This document shows positions 1-8,417 of a stretch of DNA of 64,000 bases, one piece after another. Source of the DNA: Cephaloticoccus capnophilus (GTDB lineage Bacteria > Verrucomicrobiota > Verrucomicrobiia > Opitutales > Opitutaceae); NCBI RefSeq assembly GCF_001580045.1, contig NZ_LSZP01000009.1:1-64000 (forward strand), written 5' to 3'. The notes beneath the pieces are model-generated. The model worked only from the letters and a program-made list of their open reading frames with translations. It did no database searches and was not told the DNA's origin. How positions within the stretch are numbered: position 1 is the stretch's first letter; every line of letters starts with the position of its first letter. The position numbers and the translations under genes were made by a program.

Positions 1-969
1 ATAGATGATTCTGATGTTAATATAAACTCATGTCACTACCTTGGCGGCGATTGTTATTTACATAGTCTGAATATGTATAGCGGTAATCATGTGGGTATAC
101 AAGCCCCCTATAGGCTCACTATTGGTGAGGGTGGGATAGGCGTTTATGCATCGGCACCTGCGGCGTATATTTCAGGATCTGGAGTTCTTACTTCTAGTGA
201 AAGTTTCTTGAATATCTGGCTTTGGGTAACTGGTGGAATGATTGATCCTTTACGGATTAACTCCGTCATTGCTGATAATGGGACAAATAAGGTAGGTCTG
301 CGAATAAGTGGGACTGAGCATAGAAATTGGGTGGCTGCCGTATTGGGTGGAGATAAGAGTAATACCTTTACTGGGCCTGTCGAAGTGTCGGGGCAGTATA
401 ATGTGCTTTCGCTAGCTAAGACGAATGGGGCGATTGCGACTAGGGGAGATATTTTTATTAATAATCATGCGAAGCTGAATACGTGGGGTACTAGACAGAT
501 TGAGCGTAATTCAACCGTGCGATTGCGAGACGCCTTTTTCCAATTTGCCGATCATTCCGATGCAAGTTTTATAAAGGAGGAGTGCTTTCACAAGCTTGTG
601 GCCGAGGGGAAGTCTTTTCTCCAGTTTAACTGGATAGGCCCACTGGGTAAGCGTTTTCTTTATTTGGACGATTTATCAATTGATAGCGGTGCTGAGCTAG
701 TCGTCAGCGGCTGGGTAGAAGGCACTCACTTTTTCCTTGTTCGGAAGACGAGTAGCGGTCTTGAGGATGCTCTGAAGCGGATTGCCTTTGAGGGATATAT
801 CCCCGGGAGAACTCACCTTGAGCACTATAACGAAGATTACTGGATGATTTCGGGAACGCCGGAGCCTGCAACTTACGGGGCAGGCTTAATGTTAGCCGCA
901 CTCGGGCTTGTCTGCTATCGGCGGCGGCAAAAACAGCGCTCGGCGCGGCTGGCGGCGGGAGCGTATTAG
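1..969 (+). CDS. PEP-CTERM sorting-domain protein, 3' part only
   Basis: The reading frame is open from the first base, so the 5' end lies outside the window; an ATG at 73 is probably internal. The visible 322 residues are Gly/Ser/Asn-rich and beta-strand-like, with no enzyme motif seen. The C-terminus has PEP-ATYG, a hydrophobic helix and an RRRQKQR tail, the tripartite signal handled by exosortase in families with this motif. The segment before it (IAFEGY...) resembles that of the large PEP-CTERM protein at 8418-12143. Base composition is clearly more AT-rich than in the housekeeping genes. The last five sense codons and the TAG stop match the repeat element at 951-1140. Likely a secreted or surface protein; exact role unknown. 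Confidence 0.85.
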   Translation: MDDSDVNINSCHYLGGDCYLHSLNMYSGNHVGIQAPYRLTIGEGGIGVYASAPAAYISGSGVLTSSESFLNIWLWVTGGMIDPLRINSVIADNGTNKVGLRISGTEHRNWVAAVLGGDKSNTFTGPVEVSGQYNVLSLAKTNGAIATRGDIFINNHAKLNTWGTRQIERNSTVRLRDAFFQFADHSDASFIKEECFHKLVAEGKSFLQFNWIGPLGKRFLYLDDLSIDSGAELVVSGWVEGTHFFLVRKTSSGLEDALKRIAFEGYIPGRTHLEHYNEDYWMISGTPEPATYGAGLMLAALGLVCYRRRQKQRSARLAAGAY

Positions 970-1140
970 TGATTTTTCCCTCCTCGTCCAAACGGGTTAT
1001 CACTCTACTTTCTGCTCCCTGCCGCGTTGCGACAGGGAGAATACTTTCAAAAATTAGGGAATTGGTTTCGCCGCGAAGCGACGCGGCCAATTCCCTAATT
1101 AAATGGGAGTGGCAGCATGCCACCGCTCCACGCGCAGTGG
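951..1140 (-). repeat. Modular palindromic element, copy A (truncated, inverted)
   Basis: Read on the minus strand this matches the left half of the element at 15758-16052 and 49123-49515. It has an outer end of 39 bp (1102-1140, ending GCGCAGTGG), a small palindrome GTGGCA-gca-TGCCAC (1109-1123), a perfect 14-bp stem AATTAGGGAATTGG at 1052-1065 with its complement at 1087-1100, a stem around CTCCCTGCCGC-gtt-GCGACAGGGAG (1015-1039), and the conserved stretch with ACGGGTTATCACTCTAC. The half carrying the 23-bp hairpin and the second terminal repeat is missing. The left limit lies inside the end of the upstream gene. Confidence 0.8.
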
Positions 1141-1164
1141 GAAAAAGGCGTATCAGCGCGGCTC

Positions 1165-1190
1165 ACGTTTCAAACGCGAACAGGCCCTAC
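1165..1190 (-). repeat. REP-like short palindromic module at the mntR 3' end
   Basis: The core is CGTTT-c-AAACG followed by CGAACAGGCCCTA. On the minus strand it follows the mntR stop codon directly. Related modules lie at 13181-13215, 49538-49563 and 61377-61402. There is no T-tract, so it is not a classical intrinsic terminator; it could act as a transcript-end stem. Confidence 0.6.
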
Positions 1191-1192
1191 TG

Positions 1193-1717
1193 TCACTTTG
1201 CCGCCGCCAGTTTGGCGAAGGCGGCGAGGGTTTCGCGGCTGACGTGGTGCTCGATGCCTTCGGCGTCTTTTTGCGCGACGGCAGCGGGCACGCCTATGGC
1301 GCGCAGGAAGGCCTCGACGGTTTGGTGGCGCGCCTTGGATTCGGCGGCGAGTTGCTTACCGGTTTCGGTCAGGAAAATCGCGCGGTAGGGCAGTGAGCTT
1401 ACAAAGCCGTCGCGCTGCATGCGGGCAATCGTGCGGTTAACGGTGACGTGGCTAACGCCGAGCTCTCGGGCGAGGTCGGTTACGCGGGCTTCGCCGGTCC
1501 TGGCGACGAGGTCGGCGATCGCTTCGACGTAGTCCTCGACCGTCTCTCGCGAATGCGCTTCGCGAGTACAGCGCAGCGCGGCGGCGCGCACGGGCTCGCG
1601 TTCACTCGCCGCTTTCTTTAACGCAGTAGCGCGGGCGCCGCCGGAAGTTCCGCGCCGTTTTTCGGGGCTTTTTTTGAGATTAGTGGCGGGAGAAATAGCG
1701 CGTTTTTCGGTGGCCAT
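1193..1717 (-). CDS. mntR: MntR/DtxR-family manganese-responsive transcriptional regulator
   Basis: Represses metal-uptake genes when metal-bound, by family knowledge. The 174-residue protein has a basic N-terminal extension (about 1-50), a winged helix-turn-helix (about 58-120, with ARVTDLARELGVSHVTVNR) and a dimerisation/metal domain. Residues matching the MntR ligand set are D62 and E65 (EDYVEAI), H131 (ARHQTVEAF) and E153, E156, H157 (DAEGIEHH). This is the Asp/Glu pattern of manganese sensors rather than the Met/Cys pattern of iron DtxR. The ATG at 1717 is chosen. An upstream in-frame ATG at 1819 would put the candidate operator inside the gene, and its extra residues look non-coding. 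It diverges from the TonB receptor and importer genes, its likely targets. Confidence 0.9.
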   Translation of the reverse strand: MATEKRAISPATNLKKSPEKRRGTSGGARATALKKAASEREPVRAAALRCTREAHSRETVEDYVEAIADLVARTGEARVTDLARELGVSHVTVNRTIARMQRDGFVSSLPYRAIFLTETGKQLAAESKARHQTVEAFLRAIGVPAAVAQKDAEGIEHHVSRETLAAFAKLAAAK

Positions 1718-1788
1718 AGGAACGGAAGGGAAGGGCGGGGAAATCTGCTCAAAACGTAGCCGTAGATTCTCCTTGCTGTCGAAGTAAA

Positions 1789-1812
1789 TAAAAGTAGCTG
1801 AGGCTACATTTA
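1789..1812. promoter_or_regulatory. Candidate MntR operator between mntR and the TonB receptor
   Basis: Inverted repeat TAAAAGTAGC-TGAG-GCTACATTTA, with ten-base arms and one mismatch, in an AT-rich intergenic stretch. Its position between a metal-sensing repressor and a divergent metal-uptake gene suggests it controls both. No clear -10/-35 pair could be assigned, and no second copy was seen upstream of the binding-protein gene. Confidence 0.5.
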
Positions 1813-1838
1813 ATTTCATGAGATACCTTTTAACATCT

Positions 1839-4052
1839 ATGACTACCAAGTTAACCATACACTCATTTCGGCTAGGGCGAGCGGCCAGGACGCTCGTCTG
1901 GGGCGCTGCGCTCGGCGGTTTGGGAGCCGCTGCGTCGCTCTCTGCGCAGTCTGCTGCGACGGCAAAGGGGCTTGAAGTGGCCGACCAGTCCTCGGTCACT
2001 GCGCTAGAGCGGCTGCAGGTCGTCAGCACGGCGACGCGCACGGAGCGGCTGCTTTCGGAAGTGCCGATTCGCACGGAGGTCGTCACGCAAGAGGACATGC
2101 ACATGCGCGGCACGTTTAACTTTTCGCAGGCGGTGGAGCTTTTTAACGGCGTGCGGGTCGAGAGCACTTGCCAAAACTGCAACACCTCGGAGGTGCTGAT
2201 GCTCGGGCTCGGCGGCGCGTATAACCAAATCCTCTTCGACGGTGCGCCGCTGATGTCGGCCCTCGGGGGCGTTTACGGCTTGGAGCAAATCCCGACGGCC
2301 TTCGTCGACCGCATCGAAATCGTCAAAGGCGGCAGTTCGGCCCTCTATGGTGCGGGCGCGGTGAGTGGCGTGATCAACCTCGTACCCATCCAACCGCTGC
2401 GCAATGGCGGCTTCCTGCAGGCCGGCGTGGACGTGCAAAAGGGCGAGCCGATTTGGCTAGCCGATGGACGCCTCGACCGCGTTTTTGCGGGCGGCAAGGG
2501 CGGGCTCTCGCTCGTGTTCCAGTCCAGCCAAAACGACCCAATCGACTACGATGGCGACGACTACAGCGAGATTACGGAGAAGGAGCTGGGCGTGGTCGGT
2601 GCGCAAGTGTGGTTCGCGCCGACTGCGAAAACGCGGCTCCGCGCCAACTATCAATACACTTGGGAAGAGCGGCGCGGGGGTAATCGCTTCGACCAGCCCG
2701 AGTATCTGGCGAACATCGCCGAGTCGCTCCAGACCAAATACCATCGCGGCGGCGTGAGCTGGGAGCAGGACGTCACGGCGGACTTCGATTTCTCGATCGG
2801 CTACTCCTTTGCCTACATTGAGCGCGACAGCTTCTACGGTGGGCTAGGCGATGTGGTCACCGACCCGAACGCCCCGGGCTACGACCCCGACGAACTCGAC
2901 CCGACGATTGCCGGCAGCGCGGCCTCCGACTCCTTCGGCCAATACGGCTACACGGAAGACCCGCTGCACTACATCGACTCGCAGTTTAACTACCGGCTCG
3001 AAAAGCACGCGTTCGCCGCAGGCATCCAGTACAAATGGGAAAAAGTGCGTGACTATAATCGCGACTTCCTCGGCAAAACGCTCGCGACCTTCGTCGATGA
3101 CAGCTTCTCCAACGTGGGTTTCTACCTGCAAGATGAGTGGACGGCGACGCCCACGTTGAGCGTCGTACTCGGCGGTCGCGTCGATAAAAGCTCGGAGCTT
3201 GATGACGCGATTTTCTCGCCGCGCGTCGCGCTCGCCTACGAGGCCACGCCCACGCTCAAGCTGCGCGCCAGCGTCGCGACCGGCTTTCGTGCGCCCGGCG
3301 TATTCGACGAAGACCTACACGTGGACACGCTCGGAGCCGACCAAATCCGCATTCGCAACGACGCCGCCCTCAAGGAGGAACAGACGATCACCGGCATGGT
3401 CGGCCTAGAGTGGCGCAACGACCCGGCTAACGCGACCTGGGGCTTCGATGTCACGGCCTCGCTGACCGATATCGACGACACCTTCCTGCTCGGGCCCACC
3501 CTCACGGATCCAGTGACGGGCGACCTCTACCAAGTCCGCAGCAATGCCTCCGGCTCGCGTGTCGAAGGCGTCGAGGCGAACTGGGTTTACATACCCAACT
3601 CGCAACTCCGCTTCGAGCTGGGCGCGGCCTACTTCCAGTCCCGCTATGACGAAGCCGAAGACATTTTCGACGACACCGACGTTGGCGGCACGACCATCAT
3701 CTCGACTCGCGATTACCTGATTACCCCGGAGTGGAGCGGCGTCGCCCAAGCGATCTGGACGCCCATGCCGGAGTTCAACGTCTTCCTCGGCGTCAAATAC
3801 GTGGGCGCGATGGACGCGCTCCACAATCGCCTCGGCGAGCTGCGCCGCACGCCCGATTTCTGGGTGGTCGATTTCGGCTTCACCCGCCACTTCGATACGG
3901 GCAAGCACCACATCGATGTCACGCTCGGCGTGAAGAACCTCTTCGATGAGCGACAAAAAGACCTAGAGCGCGGCGCCGACCGCGATAACGACTACGTCTA
4001 CGGCCCACGCTTCGCTCGCTCGTTCTTTATCACCGCGAAGTATCTCTTCTAG
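1839..4052 (+). CDS. TonB-dependent outer-membrane receptor, probably for manganese or another metal
   Basis: A 737-residue protein with a signal peptide (hydrophobic WGAALGGLGAAASLSA ahead of QS), a plug domain (about 50-170, with GGSSALYGAGAVSGVINLVP) and a long beta-barrel ending in FITAKYLF, the terminal aromatic residue expected for BAM-dependent insertion. The plug has a CQNC pair that could bind metal or form a disulphide. The substrate is inferred from the neighbours: mntR upstream and an Mn/Zn-type ABC importer downstream. An in-frame ATG at 1818 would add seven residues but sits against the candidate operator. A siderophore, cobalamin or zinc role cannot be excluded. Confidence 0.88.
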   Translation: MTTKLTIHSFRLGRAARTLVWGAALGGLGAAASLSAQSAATAKGLEVADQSSVTALERLQVVSTATRTERLLSEVPIRTEVVTQEDMHMRGTFNFSQAVELFNGVRVESTCQNCNTSEVLMLGLGGAYNQILFDGAPLMSALGGVYGLEQIPTAFVDRIEIVKGGSSALYGAGAVSGVINLVPIQPLRNGGFLQAGVDVQKGEPIWLADGRLDRVFAGGKGGLSLVFQSSQNDPIDYDGDDYSEITEKELGVVGAQVWFAPTAKTRLRANYQYTWEERRGGNRFDQPEYLANIAESLQTKYHRGGVSWEQDVTADFDFSIGYSFAYIERDSFYGGLGDVVTDPNAPGYDPDELDPTIAGSAASDSFGQYGYTEDPLHYIDSQFNYRLEKHAFAAGIQYKWEKVRDYNRDFLGKTLATFVDDSFSNVGFYLQDEWTATPTLSVVLGGRVDKSSELDDAIFSPRVALAYEATPTLKLRASVATGFRAPGVFDEDLHVDTLGADQIRIRNDAALKEEQTITGMVGLEWRNDPANATWGFDVTASLTDIDDTFLLGPTLTDPVTGDLYQVRSNASGSRVEGVEANWVYIPNSQLRFELGAAYFQSRYDEAEDIFDDTDVGGTTIISTRDYLITPEWSGVAQAIWTPMPEFNVFLGVKYVGAMDALHNRLGELRRTPDFWVVDFGFTRHFDTGKHHIDVTLGVKNLFDERQKDLERGADRDNDYVYGPRFARSFFITAKYLF

Positions 4053-4155
4053 AGCGCGCTCGGGTCATCGCGTAGGGGGCCTCGGTTGCGGTGGCTGCTC
4101 TGCCATGTGTCGTCCCGCGACCGGTGCCCCACGCGCGCTCTTGTGAAGGTAAACA

Positions 4156-4203
4156 GTCGGCTAGCTCGAATGGGTTCTCGGGCTAGCCGACGATTTGTTT
4201 TTC
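4156..4203 (+). terminator. Stem-loop after the TonB receptor gene
   Basis: GTCGGCTAGC pairs with GCTAGCCGAC (4156-4191, extendable with G-U pairs), followed by gatttgttttt. It lies between the receptor and the ABC importer and is likely an intrinsic terminator or attenuator separating them. Confidence 0.6.
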
Positions 4204-4268
4204 GAACTCGCGCCGCAAGCTGCGCAGGCCGAAAAAAACAGAGCCCGGATGCGCCTTTGAAAAAAGCT

Positions 4269-5261
4269 ATGACTACGACCACGAAATGCCCGAAGCCCTC
4301 TGTCGCCGCCGTATTAAAGTGCGCGGCGCGCGCGGCGATGCTCCTTTTCCTCGGACTTGTGGCCGCCTGCACGCCTCACCAAGACGATGCGGCCAGCGCG
4401 GCTGCAAACAGCGCCGCTAGCACGAAAGCGCCGAGCGCAAAGCTCCGCGTCGTGACGACCTTCACCATCCTCCAAGACCTCGCGCAAAATGTGGCGGGCG
4501 ACTGCGCAGTGGTGGAGTCGATCACGAAGCCAGGCGCGGAGATCCACGGCTACGAGCCGACACCGCAGGATATTATTAAGGCGCAGCAGGCCGACCTCGT
4601 GTTGTGGAACGGGCTCGGGCTGGAGCTTTGGTTCGAGCGCTTTTTTGTCCGGCTAAAGGACGTGCCAAGCGTCGTCCTCAGCGCAGGCGTCACGCCGATC
4701 GCCATCGCGGAAGGCCCTTACTCGGGGCGGCCCAATCCGCACGCGTGGATGTCGCCCCGCGCGGCACTCGTGTATATCGAGAACGTGCGTGCGGCCTTAG
4801 TCGCGCACGATCCGGCCAATGCCGCCACCTACAACGCCAACGCGGCCGCGTACGGCGCACAGTTTGCCGCGGTGGAGGCCGACCTGCGTGCGCGACTGTC
4901 GCGGATCCCCGCCGCGCAACGCTGGCTCGTCACGAGCGAAGGCGCGTTTTCCTATCTCGCGCACGATTTTGGGATGAAGGAGCTGTTCTTGTGGGCGGTA
5001 AACGCCGACCAACAAGGCACGCCCCAGCAGGTAAAAAAGGTAATCGACGCCGTCCGCGCGAACGCGATCCCCGTGATTTTCAGCGAGAGCACGATTAGCG
5101 ATAAACCCGCGCGGCAGGTCGCGCGCGAAACCGGAATCCGCTACGGCGGCACGCTCTACGTGGATTCGCTCACTGCAGCGGATGGGCCTGCGCCCACTTT
5201 ACTACGCTTGATCGGTTACAACGCGGAGGTCATTTTGCGCGGCTTTAACCTTGATGACTAA
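4269..5261 (+). CDS. Metal ABC transporter substrate-binding lipoprotein (MntA/SitA/ZnuA family)
   Basis: Captures divalent metal in the periplasm and passes it to the permeases. It has 330 residues with a lipobox, LVAAC (Cys34), then a cluster A-I binding fold ([20 protein letters not shown]). The expected four ligands are visible: His in [10 protein letters not shown], His in NPHAWMSP, Glu in VTSEGAFSY and Asp in LYVDSL. The His-His-Glu-Asp set, without the His-rich loop of zinc ZnuA, favours Mn/Fe. The ATG at 4269 is preferred because it places the signal peptide at the N-terminus. Its stop overlaps the next gene by 8 bases, so the importer is translated as one operon. Confidence 0.92.
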   Translation: MTTTTKCPKPSVAAVLKCAARAAMLLFLGLVAACTPHQDDAASAAANSAASTKAPSAKLRVVTTFTILQDLAQNVAGDCAVVESITKPGAEIHGYEPTPQDIIKAQQADLVLWNGLGLELWFERFFVRLKDVPSVVLSAGVTPIAIAEGPYSGRPNPHAWMSPRAALVYIENVRAALVAHDPANAATYNANAAAYGAQFAAVEADLRARLSRIPAAQRWLVTSEGAFSYLAHDFGMKELFLWAVNADQQGTPQQVKKVIDAVRANAIPVIFSESTISDKPARQVARETGIRYGGTLYVDSLTAADGPAPTLLRLIGYNAEVILRGFNLDD

Positions 5262-6234
5262 AGCCGCCCGCCCGTCCGCCGAGCCTCTCCCGCCTGCCGC
5301 TGCTAACGGCTCCACCGCCTCGGCAGCGGGCGCGGGCACCTTGCTCGACCTGAGCGTCGAGGACATCACGGTGTGTTACCCAAATGGGCATGAGGCGCTG
5401 CGCGACACCAGCTTCCGGCTGGAGGGCGGGACGATTTGCGCACTGGTCGGCGTAAACGGCAGCGGCAAATCCACCTTGTTTCGCGCAATCATGGGCTTCG
5501 TGCGCCCGGCGAGCGGGCGCGTGCGCATCGCAGGCCGCAGCGTCCAATCTGCCCTCAAGGCCAACCTCATCGCCTACGTGCCGCAGTCCGAAGAGGTGGA
5601 CTGGAGCTTCCCCGTGAGCGTGTGGGATGTCGTCCTCATGGGCCGCTACGGTTATATGAACTTCCTGCGCATCCCGCGTGCGCGCGACCGCGAAATCGCC
5701 GAGGAGAGCCTGCGCCGCGTGGGGATGCTGGAGTTTCGCGAACGCCAAATCGGCGAACTCTCCGGCGGGCAAAAGAAGCGCGTGTTCCTTGCGCGTGCGC
5801 TCGCGCAGCGCAGCCGAGTCATCCTCCTCGACGAGCCATTTACCGGCGTCGATGTGCAGACCGAGACGGCGATTATCGGGCTCTTGCGCGAGCTTTGCGC
5901 GGCGGGCCACTTGATCCTCGTCTCCACGCACAACCTCGGGGCGGTGCCCGAGTTTTGCGACTCGGTGGTGCTCGTGAATCGCACGGTTTTGGCGGCGGGG
6001 CCGACTGCGGAGGTGTTTACGCAAGACAACCTCGTGCGCGCATTTGGCGGTGTCTTGCGCCACTTCAAGTTCGACGAATCCACCGTGCAAAAACACGACG
6101 AGAAAGCGGTGACGCTGCTCACCGACGATGAGCGACCGCTCGTTTTCGGCAAAGGCGGACACCTCGAATACAGCCACCGCGCGGGTAAGGAAAACGTGAT
6201 TGCCGAGCGCGCCGAGGAGGAGGGCGACCGCTAA
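5254..6234 (+). CDS. Metal ABC transporter ATP-binding protein (MntB/ZnuC-like)
   Basis: Cytoplasmic ATPase of the importer, 326 residues. Walker A is GVNGSGKST, the Q-loop lies in [12 protein letters not shown], the signature is LSGGQKKR, Walker B is VILLDEPF and the switch His is in STHNL. About 60 residues beyond the usual ATPase core form a charged C-terminal tail ([18 protein letters not shown]...), which may sense or regulate; this is inference. Start ATG at 5254, overlapping the binding-protein stop. Confidence 0.93.
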   Translation: MTKAARPSAEPLPPAAANGSTASAAGAGTLLDLSVEDITVCYPNGHEALRDTSFRLEGGTICALVGVNGSGKSTLFRAIMGFVRPASGRVRIAGRSVQSALKANLIAYVPQSEEVDWSFPVSVWDVVLMGRYGYMNFLRIPRARDREIAEESLRRVGMLEFRERQIGELSGGQKKRVFLARALAQRSRVILLDEPFTGVDVQTETAIIGLLRELCAAGHLILVSTHNLGAVPEFCDSVVLVNRTVLAAGPTAEVFTQDNLVRAFGGVLRHFKFDESTVQKHDEKAVTLLTDDERPLVFGKGGHLEYSHRAGKENVIAERAEEEGDR

Positions 6235-6336
6235 CCCGCGCGGGCGTTTGGCTCCATTTACTGTTTTTTTACCGCCGCCTCAAAAAAAGACCGCCGCCGC
6301 CCAAGCCCTTCTCTCCACACACGACGACTGCGTCAC

Positions 6337-7248
6337 ATGCTCGATTCCCTCCTCACGCCATTTCACTACGATTACATGCTGCGGGCGATTTTCGTCAGCG
6401 GGTTGATTGGCTGCGTGTGTGGATTCCTCTCCTGCTTCATCACGCTCAAGGGCTGGTCGTTGATGGGCGATGCCCTTTCGCACGCGGTCGTGCCCGGCGT
6501 GGCGATCGCCTATCTGCTCGGGCTGCCCTTTGCGGCGGGCGCGTTTGCGACGGGGCTTTTGGCGGCGGCGGGCATGGGCTTTGTGAAGGCGAAGACGCCG
6601 TTGCGCGAAGACGCGGTGATTGGCGTGGTGTTTACCGCCTTCCTCGCACTCGGGCTTTTGCTCATCTCGCTAAAACCGAGCGGCGTCGCGCTACAGACGA
6701 TTCTCTTGGGGAATATTCTGGGTATCTCCGATTTCGATATTGTGCAGATCATCGGCGTCGCGGTGGGCGCGCTCCTAGTGCTCGGGCTCAAGTGGCGCGA
6801 CTTGCTGCTCGTGAGCTTCGACCCGCATCAAGCGCGCACGCTCGGGCTCAATGTCGCGGGGCTTCATTTCGTGTTGCTCGCACTGCTCTCGGCGACGGTC
6901 GTCGCCGCGCTGCAAGCCGTGGGCGCGGTGCTCGTGGTCGCGATGCTCGTGACGCCGGGCGCGACCGCCTACCTGCTGACCGACCGCTTTGGGAAAATGA
7001 TAACGCTGGCGATGACGATCGGTGCGGGCACGTCGCTCGTCGGGGCTTACGCGAGCTATTTTTTCAACGGCGCAACGGGCGGCTGTATCGTGACGCTGCA
7101 GACGCTGCTCTTCCTCGCGGTATTTTACGCCGCACCGAAGCACGGCTGGCGCGCCCAACGTGCGCCGCAGGCAGGGCGGCCCGCCCACCAAGCGGAGCGC
7201 CCGCCGCGATTTTTACCAAACGGAGGCGCCCCCGATGCTACTCGCTGA
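6337..7248 (+). CDS. Metal ABC transporter permease 1 (MntC/SitC/ZnuB family)
   Basis: Inner-membrane channel subunit, 303 residues with about eight hydrophobic helices and the family pattern GWSLMGDALSHAVVPGVA near the N-terminus. Also present are SFDPHQARTLGLN and VGAVLVVAMLVTPGATAYLL. The hydrophilic C-terminal tail is Pro/Arg-rich. Its end overlaps the start of the second permease by 14 bases. It follows the ATPase after a 102-base gap that shows nothing beyond short T and A runs. Confidence 0.92.
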   Translation: MLDSLLTPFHYDYMLRAIFVSGLIGCVCGFLSCFITLKGWSLMGDALSHAVVPGVAIAYLLGLPFAAGAFATGLLAAAGMGFVKAKTPLREDAVIGVVFTAFLALGLLLISLKPSGVALQTILLGNILGISDFDIVQIIGVAVGALLVLGLKWRDLLLVSFDPHQARTLGLNVAGLHFVLLALLSATVVAALQAVGAVLVVAMLVTPGATAYLLTDRFGKMITLAMTIGAGTSLVGAYASYFFNGATGGCIVTLQTLLFLAVFYAAPKHGWRAQRAPQAGRPAHQAERPPRFLPNGGAPDATR

Positions 7249-8104
7249 CGCCCTCCTAGAGCCGTTTCGCTATCCCTTCATGGTGGAGGCCATGTTGGCG
7301 GGGGCCGCGATTGCGGCGGTCTGTGCCGTGCTCTCCTGCTACCTCGTGCTCAAGGGCTGGTCGCTAATGGGCGATGCGATTTCGCATGCCGTGCTGCCGG
7401 GGCTCGTGCTGGCGGCGGTGTTTGGGCTGCCGCTCGCGTTGGGCGCCTTCCTCTCGGGGCTCTTTTGCGCGGTCTCGGCGGGCTTTATCAAGGCCCACAG
7501 CCGGATCAAGGAAGACACGGTTTTGGGCGTGGTTTTCACGGGCCTGTTTGCGTTCGGACTGGTGCTTTTCACGAAGCTCCAAGTCGATATCCACCTCGAT
7601 AAAGTCCTCTTTGGCAACATCCTCGGGCTGCTTCCGGGCGATCTGCACGCGACGCTGATTACGAGCGCAGGGGTGCTTGTCGTGGTCGTGGCACTACGGC
7701 GCGACTTGCTGCTTTTTTGCTTCGACCCGGCCCAAGCCCGCGTCATCGGGCTGCGCACAGGGCTGCTCTACTACTTACTGCTTTCACTGCTCGCGGTGAC
7801 GATAGTCGTCGCGCTCAAGGCGGTCGGTATTCTGCTCGTGGTCGCGATGCTCGTGACGCCTGGCTGCGTCGGGTTTCTGAGTACTGCGCGCTTTGGGAAA
7901 ATGCTCTGTGTCGCAGTCGGCTGTGCCGTGGGCTCTACGCTTTTAGGGATTTACGTGAGCTTTTTCCTCAACGCGTCCCCTGCGGCCTGCATCGTCCTCG
8001 TGCAAGTGCTCGTGTTCTTCGCGGCAATGGGGCTTAGAAAAAAGCGCGGGCTTTCCCCAAAAACGCGCTTTCCGGCTCTCGCCCAAATCCTAAACGCGAA
8101 ATGA
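7235..8104 (+). CDS. Metal ABC transporter permease 2 (MntD/SitD family)
   Basis: A 289-residue paralogue of the preceding permease, sharing GWSLMGDAISHAVLPGLV, CFDPAQARVIGLR and VGILLVVAMLVTPGC. Two different permease genes in tandem are typical of Mn/Fe-type systems (SitCD, MntCD), where they are thought to form a heterodimer. The ATG at 7235 has a good GGAGG eight bases upstream, within the end of the previous gene. Last gene of the metal operon. Confidence 0.92.
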   Translation: MLLADALLEPFRYPFMVEAMLAGAAIAAVCAVLSCYLVLKGWSLMGDAISHAVLPGLVLAAVFGLPLALGAFLSGLFCAVSAGFIKAHSRIKEDTVLGVVFTGLFAFGLVLFTKLQVDIHLDKVLFGNILGLLPGDLHATLITSAGVLVVVVALRRDLLLFCFDPAQARVIGLRTGLLYYLLLSLLAVTIVVALKAVGILLVVAMLVTPGCVGFLSTARFGKMLCVAVGCAVGSTLLGIYVSFFLNASPAACIVLVQVLVFFAAMGLRKKRGLSPKTRFPALAQILNAK

Positions 8105-8417
8105 AAGCCTGCCTGAATGCTGGCGAGGGGCTCGCTGGCCACAGGTAGCGCTCGCCATCAATTCACTGGTGTTTGAGCCGCCCCACGCTGTTGAGGTGAA
8201 GACCCCCTATCGCCCATTTTTTTAAGAGGATTTGTTAGTGGAGCAAGATCGCAGCGTTACCGCAGCTTATACCGCCCCTAGTTCGCACTATTAGCTCGCA
8301 AGCTAAGTAAATCTACTAGGGTGATTTAACTCACTTTTTTAAGCTTCCCCTCAGATTAACTACTTAGTAGCTAAGTGGCTTTACCCACTGGTTAAACATC
8401 GTCATTCATGCAATTTT
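8105..8417. other. AT-rich intergenic region ahead of the large PEP-CTERM gene
   Basis: No gene seen. It holds two small inverted repeats, TTAGCT-cgca-AGCTAA (8291-8306) and ACTTAG-tag-CTAAGT (8362-8376). Both contain AGCTAAGT (8301-8308 and 8369-8376). This could be the promoter or operator region of the 8418 gene; no regulator is suggested by context. Confidence 0.35.
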
